Assembly (NCBI RefSeq): GCF_026241195.1
Contig: NZ_JAPFQO010000003.1
Coordinates: 62,001 to 126,000 of the forward strand
DNA from: Pontibacter anaerobius
GTDB lineage: Bacteria; Bacteroidota; Bacteroidia; Cytophagales; Hymenobacteraceae
DNA length: 64,000 bases
Direction: 5' to 3'
The notes under the pieces are model-generated. The model made no database searches and was not told where the DNA came from. It was given only the letters and a program-made list of their open reading frames with translations. The position numbers and the translations under genes are program-made. Shown in pieces: positions 28,537 through 34,783 of this stretch. The stretch's first letter is position 1. Each line of letters starts with the position of its first letter.

Positions 28537-28552
28537 TTGGCATCGATTTTTC
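28537..28552 (+). promoter_or_regulatory. Candidate sigma-54 promoter, copy B
   Basis: TTGGCAT ... TTTC with GG-N10-TC (GG at 28539-28540, TC at 28551-28552). GG lies 53 bp after the paired repeat and 101 bp before the start codon, nearly the same geometry as copy A. Confidence 0.55.
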
Positions 28553-28639
28553 ATAGAGTCTTTCAGCAAGCCGACAATGAAAAGGGAATCAGGGCGGTAA
28601 GCATGAAACCAAGCCATAAGTTACACACAAAATAAAACC

Positions 28640-29776
28640 ATGAAAAAGTCATTAACTTCTATGTTCATTATGCTGGTGCTGGTAGCGCCGGCCTTGGCAC
28701 AAAAAATCCACAAAGGCCTTCCGGTTGTGAAGGCAACCGCTACAGTAGCCGATTATAAGATTGGTAAGGAACTAGTGAAGGGTAACTGGAACATCATGCC
28801 GGAAATCTCGCCGGATGTGCTGCGCGTGCCGGTGCACAAGGCAAAGGAAAACTTTACCTTCTACACCAACACCGACTCCATCAGCTTTGCAGTAAAGGCC
28901 GGCAAATCCTACCGCTTCTACGTGAACCTGAACGATACAGCCTATGCCTTAACAGAGCTGCAGGGGTATGGGTTTGAGGCGGTTGAGTTTAATGAGCGCC
29001 AACCAGCGGCAGCCTATACGTTGCTGTATGAAGAGAACCGGAGCAATGCCTACCTGCAGGAACTGCGCACAACGTATAACCTGGATGCCATAGTGGCAGG
29101 CGCCGCCAACGATACCGAAAAGGCGCTGCGCATGGTGAACTGGGTGCACAAGCAGTGGCAGCACAATGGCATGAACGAGCCAAGCAGCCCGGACGCGCTG
29201 ACTATACTTGCCGAAGCGAAAGAGGGCAAGCAGTTCCGTTGCGTGGAGTACGGCATCGTAACCACAGCCGCCTTAAATGCCATTGGCCTGCCCGCCCGCA
29301 CCATGGGTTTGAAGATGCAGGAAGTGGAGACCATTGAGTTTGGGGCCGGACACGTGCTGCTGGAAGTATACCTGCCAGACCTGAAAAAGTGGGTAATGCT
29401 GGACGGCCAGTTCGACGTGATGCCAGTGCTGAACAATGTGCCGCTCAATGCCGTGGAGTTTCAGCAGGCCATTGCCAACAACTACAGCAAGCTGGAGATC
29501 AGGAGTATATCTGGTACTAGCAAGGCGCAGTATGTAAACTGGGTATACCCATACCTGTACTACTTCGATGTGAAATTTGATAACCGCGAGGGAGTGGCAC
29601 TTGAGAGAGAAACGGTGGACGGGAAAAGCTCGCTGATGCTGGTGCCGGTAGGGGCGAAGGTGCCGGAGGTGTTCCAGCGCAAGTATCCGATGCAGATGTA
29701 CAAATATACCAATTCCCTTGCAGACCTGTACCAGGCGCCTGTGCTGCCAGCCGCCGCCACCACGGCATCAAGGTAA
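28640..29776 (+). CDS. Secreted transglutaminase-like protein with shared N-terminal domain
   Basis: A 378-aa protein with a signal peptide (MKKSLTSMFIMLVLVAPALA-Q). Residues about 22-118 are the domain shared with the genes at 15658 and 26832 (GLPVVKA ... GNWNIMPEISPDVLRV ... FTFYTNTDSISFAV ... YALTELQGYGF). A transglutaminase-like papain-fold domain follows, with a full triad: Cys201 (FRCVEYG), His238 (GAGHVLLE) and Asp255 (MLDGQFD). It may act as a peptidase or amidase in the periplasm. It has its own copy of the paired 17-bp repeat and -24 box, so it is probably co-regulated with the permease operon. Confidence 0.88.
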   Translation: MKKSLTSMFIMLVLVAPALAQKIHKGLPVVKATATVADYKIGKELVKGNWNIMPEISPDVLRVPVHKAKENFTFYTNTDSISFAVKAGKSYRFYVNLNDTAYALTELQGYGFEAVEFNERQPAAAYTLLYEENRSNAYLQELRTTYNLDAIVAGAANDTEKALRMVNWVHKQWQHNGMNEPSSPDALTILAEAKEGKQFRCVEYGIVTTAALNAIGLPARTMGLKMQEVETIEFGAGHVLLEVYLPDLKKWVMLDGQFDVMPVLNNVPLNAVEFQQAIANNYSKLEIRSISGTSKAQYVNWVYPYLYYFDVKFDNREGVALERETVDGKSSLMLVPVGAKVPEVFQRKYPMQMYKYTNSLADLYQAPVLPAAATTASR

Positions 29777-29799
29777 GTATAAAGTATAAACCTGAAACT

Positions 29800-29845
29800 T
29801 TTTGGCTGTTGCTTTCCGTTAATAATGCGGTGGTAACAGCCAAAA
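29800..29845. terminator. Hairpin after transglutaminase-like gene
   Basis: TTTTGGCTGTT (29800-29810) and AACAGCCAAAA (29835-29845) form 11-bp perfect arms with a 24-nt loop, just upstream of the ssrA promoter. Confidence 0.6.
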
Positions 29846-29861
29846 TGCCGTAAATAATTCG

Positions 29862-29869
29862 TACATTTG
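29862..29869 (+). promoter_or_regulatory. Bacteroidota-type -7 box of ssrA
   Basis: TACATTTG matches TAnnTTTG exactly, 50 nt upstream of the mature tmRNA 5' end, which implies a short leader removed by processing. Confidence 0.6.
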
Positions 29870-29919
29870 TGGCATACTTCTTGAAGTACAAATATCAAGA
29901 ATTCGTTCTTTAACTTAAT

Positions 29920-30289
29920 GGGGATGACCGGAATTGACAGCTTGTGCAGATTGCGTGTAAGCATGTCGGGTGATGAACGTACCACCTGTTAAAAATCCGT
30001 TCGAACAATAACTGGCGAATATAACTACGCCATGGCTGCCTAGTCTAGGTACTAAGCACTAGCCATAGTCTCGTGCAGGTTTCGTAAATCTGCCTGCACA
30101 TACGAGGCTTCGATCCGATTTACTAGTCTGTGTAAGGGTGCGGTGCACAGGCGAAATAAAGCATCTAAGGAGTGCGCATTAGTTTGGTTTATACTAGCAA
30201 GCTCCCGACAATCCTAATAAACCTAAGCATGTAGAAGGCACGACGGTTTCCTTGTCTGGACCAGGGTTCGAATCCCTGCATCTCCACCA
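29920..30289 (+). ncRNA. ssrA: Transfer-messenger RNA (tmRNA)
   Basis: The 370-nt RNA rescues stalled ribosomes by acting as tRNA-Ala and then as a short message. The 5' end GGGGATG pairs with CATCTCC before the encoded ACCA (one G-U pair). The T arm GGTTCGAATCC is next to the 3' end. The tag frame starts with GGC at 30014 and reads GEYNYAMAA, then TAG (30041-30043), close to other Bacteroidota tags ending in YAxAA. A tyrosine recombinase gene lies 247 bp downstream, and the 3' end of ssrA is a classic integration site. Confidence 0.97.
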
Positions 30290-30315
30290 GTATCAGTACT
30301 AAAACTTTAAAAAAG

Positions 30316-30338
30316 CCTGTAAATAGTTGATTTACAGG
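30316..30338 (+). terminator. Terminator of ssrA
   Basis: CCTGTAAAT and ATTTACAGG (9-bp perfect arms, 5-nt loop) followed by a T-rich run. Confidence 0.85.
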
Positions 30339-30389
30339 ATTTTTTGTTTTTAGGCAGCGTTAAATTTTACCACTTTTTCTCACATTTCA

Positions 30390-30436
30390 GGTGAGTGATC
30401 TGGTGAGTAACGCATGCGACGATAATGACTCACCAG
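30390..30436 (+). repeat. GGTGAGT direct and inverted repeats before the integrase
   Basis: GGTGAGT occurs at 30390 and 30402, and CTGGTGAGT (30400-30408) recurs inverted as ACTCACCAG (30428-30436). These may be arm-type sites for the recombinase or an excisionase. Confidence 0.4.
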
Positions 30437-30459
30437 AATTTATGTAACTAATTGATACC

Positions 30460-30486
30460 CAAGATGTACAGCGGCTGTACATCTTG
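30460..30486. repeat. Palindrome 51 bp upstream of integrase
   Basis: CAAGATGTACAG and its exact complement CTGTACATCTTG form 12-bp arms around CGG. There is no T-run, so it is more likely an operator or recombination site than a terminator. Confidence 0.55.
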
Positions 30487-30536
30487 TGCTCTAGTGACTG
30501 TAAAGCTACATTTGTTTAACCTCAAAAGTCACTGTT

Positions 30537-31751
30537 ATGAGAGTCAATTTTAACCTCCTGTTCTACCTTAAGAAACCAAAGCACTACAATACAGGATCTG
30601 TACCAATTTATATGCGGATTACTGTTGAAGGAAAACGCGCTGAGCTGACTACCGGGAGGGAGTGCGAGCCCAGTAGGTGGAACGCCGCCGCTGGTCGGGT
30701 CATCGGCACAAAAGCTAGTATTAAGTCTATGAACATGTACCTGGACAACCTTCAGGCAAAGGTGTATGAAGCCCACCGGCAGCTGGTGGAGGCAGAGCAA
30801 GCTATTACGGCGGAGTCTATCAAAAACAAATTCATAGGCAAAGAGGAGAGCCCGAGAATGCTGATTGAAATTTTTGAAGAGCACAATCTAAAGCTGAAGG
30901 CTCTGGTTGGTGCCGAATACTCAGCTGAAACTCTGAAGCGGTACAAGACCTCTCTGAGGCATACCGCCGGTTTCCTGCGCTGGAAATACAAAGTGGATGA
31001 CATCGACATCAGAAAGGTGGACCCCTTCTTTGTCTCCGAATATGATTTCTACCTGCGCAGTGTTCGCAAGTGCTGCAATAATTCAGCTGTCAAGTACATC
31101 AAGAACTTCGGCAAAGTAATCCGCATCTGCCTGGCCAATGGATGGCTGGAATCTGATCCGTTCAGAAACTATAAGGCTAAGACCAAGAAGGTAGACCGTG
31201 TTTTCTTGACAGAAGAGGAACTGCAGAAGATGGCCGATAAAGTGTTTGTCAGTGACCGCCTGACACAGGTACGGGACATCTTTCTATTCAGCTGTTTCAC
31301 CGGACTCGCCTACGTGGACGTGCAGAAACTGAAGCATTCGGATATCCGGAAGGGAGTGGACGGCGAACAGTGGATCTTCAAGAACCGGCAAAAGACAGAC
31401 ACCGCCTCTCGCATTCCTTTGCTTCCAATGGCACTTAGTATACTGGAGCGCTATAGGGAGCATCCGCAGTGCGTGTATGAAGGCCGCTTGCTACCTGTAC
31501 TTAGCAATCAGAAAATGAACGCTTATCTGAAGGAAATAGCGGACATATGTGGCATCACAAAGTCTATTACCTTTCATATTGCCCGCCATACTTTTGCCAC
31601 TACTGTCACGCTATTGAACGGCGTGCCTATGGAGAGTGTATCGAAGATGCTGGGGCATACCAGTCTCAGAACTACTCAGTATTACGCTAAAATACTGGAT
31701 GTAAAGGTGGGAGAGGATATGCAAAAGCTTCGGGAGCGGCTTAAATTATAG
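30537..31751 (+). CDS. Tyrosine recombinase / site-specific integrase
   Basis: A 404-aa integrase of the Bacteroidota type. The N-terminal arm-binding domain (YLKKPKHYNTGSVPIYMRIT) is followed by a SAM-like core-binding domain (about 105-200) and the catalytic domain. Catalytic marks are HIARHTFAT (His-x-x-Arg), LGHTSLRTTQYYAKI with the nucleophile Tyr, and the beta-hairpin Lys in WIFKNRQKT. The position of the first catalytic Arg reads FTGLAYVDV, lacking Arg, as in many Bacteroidota integrases related to IntDOT. It is adjacent to ssrA, so it likely inserted an element at the tmRNA 3' end. Confidence 0.94.
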   Translation: MRVNFNLLFYLKKPKHYNTGSVPIYMRITVEGKRAELTTGRECEPSRWNAAAGRVIGTKASIKSMNMYLDNLQAKVYEAHRQLVEAEQAITAESIKNKFIGKEESPRMLIEIFEEHNLKLKALVGAEYSAETLKRYKTSLRHTAGFLRWKYKVDDIDIRKVDPFFVSEYDFYLRSVRKCCNNSAVKYIKNFGKVIRICLANGWLESDPFRNYKAKTKKVDRVFLTEEELQKMADKVFVSDRLTQVRDIFLFSCFTGLAYVDVQKLKHSDIRKGVDGEQWIFKNRQKTDTASRIPLLPMALSILERYREHPQCVYEGRLLPVLSNQKMNAYLKEIADICGITKSITFHIARHTFATTVTLLNGVPMESVSKMLGHTSLRTTQYYAKILDVKVGEDMQKLRERLKL

Positions 31752-32001
31752 TTTATGTATTCTAGGAAACTATTAATTGAAGTTAACACTTCCGTAAGAG
31801 TTTATCATGTGAATATACAAGAAGCCTTCGTGTTACATATTATGCACTTATAACCAAGTGGTTGCTGGTTCGTGTGTTGCTTCTGCAGATCCGCTACAGC
31901 TGTACTCAAGAGTTATCCCGGAGGTTAGGGATGGGATGAAAAAGGAAACCTCCTGTTTTAGGGATATAGTTGGTGTACCGCCCAAAAACAGGAGGTTTTT
32001 T
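31752..32001. other. Intergenic region with hairpin
   Basis: No gene. The hairpin 31946-31959 / 31985-31998 (14-bp perfect arms, 25-nt loop) is followed by a T-run and could end the integrase message. Confidence 0.6.
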
Positions 32002-32151
32002 ATGTGTCCTGCTCTTAGAAGCGCACCATCCAATGCTGAAGTTGCCTCAGGTCCTGTTATTCTGGAGTATATCAAGGAACTGGTTGAAAAGACGATCAGG
32101 CTGATAGATACCAATAGTCAGTACCTAAGGATTTCTGTTGTTGTCATTTAG
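32002..32151 (+). CDS. Possible small ORF, 49 aa
   Basis: An ATG right after the hairpin opens a 49-codon frame with a helical, coding-like end (EYIKELVEKTIRLIDTNSQY). No family is recognised. It may be the N-terminus of a truncated element gene. The frame also extends upstream through the hairpin, which argues for caution. Confidence 0.25.
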   Translation: MCPALRSAPSNAEVASGPVILEYIKELVEKTIRLIDTNSQYLRISVVVI

Positions 32152-32171
32152 ACAACTGTTTGCTATCTTTA
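32140..32171 (+). promoter_or_regulatory. higBA promoter with inverted repeat operator
   Basis: GTTGTC-ATTTA-GACAAC (32140-32156) is a perfect 6-bp inverted repeat. It lies where the -33 region of a -7-like box TATCTTTA (32164-32171) would be, 20 nt before higB. It is a plausible HigA autorepression site. Confidence 0.4.
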
Positions 32172-32190
32172 CCGTAACTAATAGTAGCTC

Positions 32191-32484
32191 ATGCACGTCA
32201 TCAGTCAAAAAACCATCAAAGAGTACTACGAAAAGCATGCCGCTGCCAAACCTTACCTGACAGCCTGGTACAAGACTGTCAAGAAGGCCCAGTGGGGGAG
32301 CGTTAACGATATCAGGCAGGATTTTCCTAGTGCCGAGATGGTGGTGGATGGTAAGGTGGTGTTTAACATTAAGGCAAATGACTTTAGGCTCGTGGCCTTG
32401 GTCGGGTTTAGGGGCAAGAAGGTTTTTGTGCTCTGGATCGGCACACATGCCGAGTATGACAAGATAAAAATAAAAGACCTTTGA
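32191..32484 (+). CDS. higB: HigB-type toxin (mRNA interferase)
   Basis: A 97-aa protein of the HigB_toxin family (RelE superfamily), which cleaves mRNA on the ribosome. Marks are the start MHVISQKTIKEYYEKH, then WYKTVKKAQW, VFNIKANDFRLVALV and VLWIGTHAEYDKI, the family C-terminus. As usual for hig loci, the toxin comes first and the antitoxin follows, here 34 bp downstream. It lies on the integrase-bearing element. Confidence 0.93.
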   Translation: MHVISQKTIKEYYEKHAAAKPYLTAWYKTVKKAQWGSVNDIRQDFPSAEMVVDGKVVFNIKANDFRLVALVGFRGKKVFVLWIGTHAEYDKIKIKDL

Positions 32485-32518
32485 TTCGGGGTAATGGAAA
32501 TGGCTTAAGGATTTGTAT

Positions 32519-32902
32519 ATGGAAGATGTTAGATTGATTCGCAGCGAGAAGGACTATCAGGCAGCCCTCAAACAGATTAGGGCACTGTGGGACGCGGAGC
32601 CGGGCACGCCGGAGGAAGACCAGTTAGAGATCCTCTCTATACTTGTCAGCAAGTATGAGGAGGAGCACTTCCCGATCGAGGAGCCTGACCCGATCGAATA
32701 TATTAAGGTTCGTATGGAGGAGCTGGGGCTCCGTCAGGAGGATTTGGTGCCTTACATGGGCAACAAAGGAAACGTGTCAAAGGTGCTTAACCGGAAGCGC
32801 TCGCTTTCCCTGGAGATGATCCGAAACCTGCACCGTGGCCTGCGCTTTCCGCTGGAGGTGCTCATTGGCGAGTCTTCGCTCGGCCTCAGGTCTAATCATT
32901 GA
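32519..32902 (+). CDS. higA: HigA-type antitoxin
   Basis: A 127-aa antitoxin starting at the ATG at 32519. The N-terminal half (LIRSEKDYQAALKQIRALWD ... DQLEILSILVSKYEEEH) is the toxin-binding part of this HigA group. The C-terminal half is an XRE helix-turn-helix (GLRQEDLVPYMGNKGNVSKV ... LSLEMIRNLHRGL). It should neutralise HigB and repress the operon through the inverted repeat upstream. It contains one of the few AGTATA/TATACT copies right of ssrA. Confidence 0.93.
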   Translation: MEDVRLIRSEKDYQAALKQIRALWDAEPGTPEEDQLEILSILVSKYEEEHFPIEEPDPIEYIKVRMEELGLRQEDLVPYMGNKGNVSKVLNRKRSLSLEMIRNLHRGLRFPLEVLIGESSLGLRSNH

Positions 32903-32949
32903 GCCCCTTAAGCTTTTAAACATATAATGAAAGAACAGAGGAGTTTAGG

Positions 32950-33075
32950 GTGAAGGCACCTTCCAAGAGTGGCTCAGTTTTATGGGAAACCTCTACAGGC
33001 GTTGAGTTCTATGAGCGCCTGTTGGCCAACGAGCGGGAGAAGGTTGAAAGCCTCAGGCAGCAAAAGCGGGCGTAA
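32950..33075 (+). pseudogene. 3' fragment of an unrecognised element gene
   Basis: A GTG-started or open 5' frame encodes KSGSVLWETSTGVEFYERLL and a charged helical end (NEREKVESLRQQKRA). The composition is protein-like, but at about 41 codons it looks like the tail of a longer lost gene. Confidence 0.35.
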
Positions 33076-33100
33076 CTGCCAGAGGATCCGTGGATGCATC

Positions 33101-33124
33101 AGGTGGCTTTTTTATAAGCCGCCT
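33101..33124. terminator. Bidirectional hairpin
   Basis: AGGTGGCTT and AAGCCGCCT (9-bp arms, one G-U) followed by TTTCTTTTG on the plus strand. It lies at the end of the primase remnant. Confidence 0.6.
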
Positions 33125-34006
33125 TTCTTTTGTTTGCTGCCTTCCGCTTCCTCCAATAGCTCCACGCGCCTTTCGGCCTCTTCCGGGCTAAGGTGATAAG
33201 TAGAGTCCGCCCAGAGAGCCGCCTCGGGGTAAGCCTGCGAGGAAGAGCAGCACCTTACTGTGTTGGCCGAGCACCTCCAGGCTCTTGCCCAGCTGAGAGA
33301 GGGAGTTGAGGACAAGGAAGCTAGATCGTAGTTTCAGGTGGGGGCGTAGCTCCAGCAGGGAGAGGAAGTCCATGAAGCCCTCGAGCAGGCAGAGGGTGCC
33401 GGCACCCTCATCAACGAAGGTGACGTCCTTGGGGGAGGAGGAGCCCTTGAACCAGTCGTTGCGCAGCTCGTACCCGCCCGACCGATTCTCAAACCCTACG
33501 GCTTTGTACTGTCTCGTCCCAATGGAGAAGCGCACCTCCTGACAGTAGAGTTTGGCTGCCTTAATAGAGATGCCTCGCAGCCGCAGGTAGTTTGCCAACT
33601 GGCTTTCATCCTCCAGGGGCTTTATGTCCAGTACCTTAATGCCGGTGGAACATCCCTGCTCCACCATGGGGCTTTCACGGGGAACAGAGTTTTTGCGAGG
33701 GTGGATAACATTGATGTTTGTTGCCGTTGAAGGGAAAAACTGTTCTGAGAGGACCTGGATCACCTCCCGGATGGTAGCGGTCCGGTGCAGGCGCAGGGCC
33801 AGGTCGAAGACCTTGCCGCCCTCGCCGGTGCCGTGGTCGTACCAGCGGTTCAAGCGCGTGCTGACCTTGAAGGAGGGCGTGCGCTCGGTGGCGCGGATCG
33901 GGGAGATGTACCACCAGTCCGATCCTATTTTCTTGGCGGGCAGAAAGCCCTGCCCTGCTAGAAAGTCCGTGATGGCGAGCTCGCTGTTGATTTGCTGAAT
34001 GTTCAT
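33112..34006 (-). pseudogene. Broken CHC2/toprim DNA primase of a mobile element
   Basis: The minus frame 34006-33188 gives a CHC2-type zinc-finger-like N-terminus (SDWWYISPIRATERTPSFKV, WYDHGTGEGGKVFDLAL) and the start of a toprim domain (FVDEGAGTLCLLEGFMDFLS, SSFLVLNSLSQL, SKVLLFL). The expected DND motif after LLFL is missing and the frame breaks. A different frame continues from about 33250 to 33112 (YPEAALWADSTYHLSPEEAE ... KKGGL). The zinc Cys/His residues are also not evident. It is a replication protein of the integrated element, inactivated by a deletion or frameshift. Confidence 0.7.
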
Positions 34007-34783
34007 CTTTGCTCTTCGTTTGCGGGCAAGAAGATCATTTGTCGCATAGCAGCCTCTCTGTAGGGAAAGTAGCTGCCTGGAAAAATGAACCAGCGCCCCT
34101 TATTTGACACCTTTCAAAAGTGAGGGAGGATCATGAGGTTTTTTCACAAGGCGTTACATAGGTGGGTAAAATTTAGGCAGCCGCCCGAGCCCAGTTCCTG
34201 CTGCTGAATCAATCAAATTTAGGCTACTTTGTGGGTATTCAGGAAAGCCGGTCCCCGCTGCCCAAGTGCTTCTGACGGTGAAGTTGGAGTTCTTCAGAAG
34301 TTGGGTTTAGCTTGTGAAATGTGAAGAAAGGTTATTCTCCAACAGCATAGCCTTACAGGGCTACACCCGTAAAGCTACCGTTCAAAGAAGGGCTATCCGT
34401 ATTATAACGGCTGCTGGTTTGGGGCCTTTCCTGCTCGACCTGAGCATGTACTTTGTTTGATTAGGTTGGCGGTTGTATGCCGGGCTTGATATAGAAGAGG
34501 GCTCTATATGACTAATCCCATATTCAAGATTTTTATAGGTATGGCGTTACTATGGATATAGTCCTAAGTAAGGTGTTGTAAAAATTGCACGAATATTTTC
34601 TTTTATAAATATATAATATATATTATGTTTGAGCGTTCAGAGCGTTTTGTCGTAGCTGTTTAACCTAACAGCAAGTAGGGGAGTAGGTCATAAGGTGTTG
34701 GTTGTGAGTGCTGTGTCGGTCTGAATGACGTGATGGCGCCTGTCAGGGTGCCTGATGCTTAGCTTGATACTATATGACTGCCT
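34007..34783. other. 777-bp intergenic region
   Basis: There is no supportable gene on either strand. An AT-rich stretch (34604-34626) precedes a TAnnTTTG box, TATGTTTG at 34624-34631, the best promoter candidate for the LamG-RHS operon, with a leader of about 150 nt. Nothing identifies the right end of the ssrA-linked element here. Confidence 0.5.

Larger units (their letters stand above)
28242..28639. other. Control region before transglutaminase-like gene
   Basis: A 398-bp region without a gene. The inverted pair near 28310-28350 (GCATCGGCCCTGTAAG and CTTACAGGGCCGATGC) makes a strong hairpin that probably ends the upstream operon. It then holds the paired 17-bp repeat and a -24-like box. 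Confidence 0.7.

Noticed and set aside
31858..32001. Upstream extension of the small frame before 32002
   Set aside because: It runs through a perfect hairpin and has no protein-like pattern.
32969..33196. Open frame reading MAQFYGKPLQALSSMSACWP
   Set aside because: It is out of frame with the coding-like fragment at 32950-33075 and crosses a terminator hairpin.
34007..34783. Right attachment site of the ssrA-linked element
   Set aside because: No direct repeat of the ssrA 3' end could be found in this region or further right.
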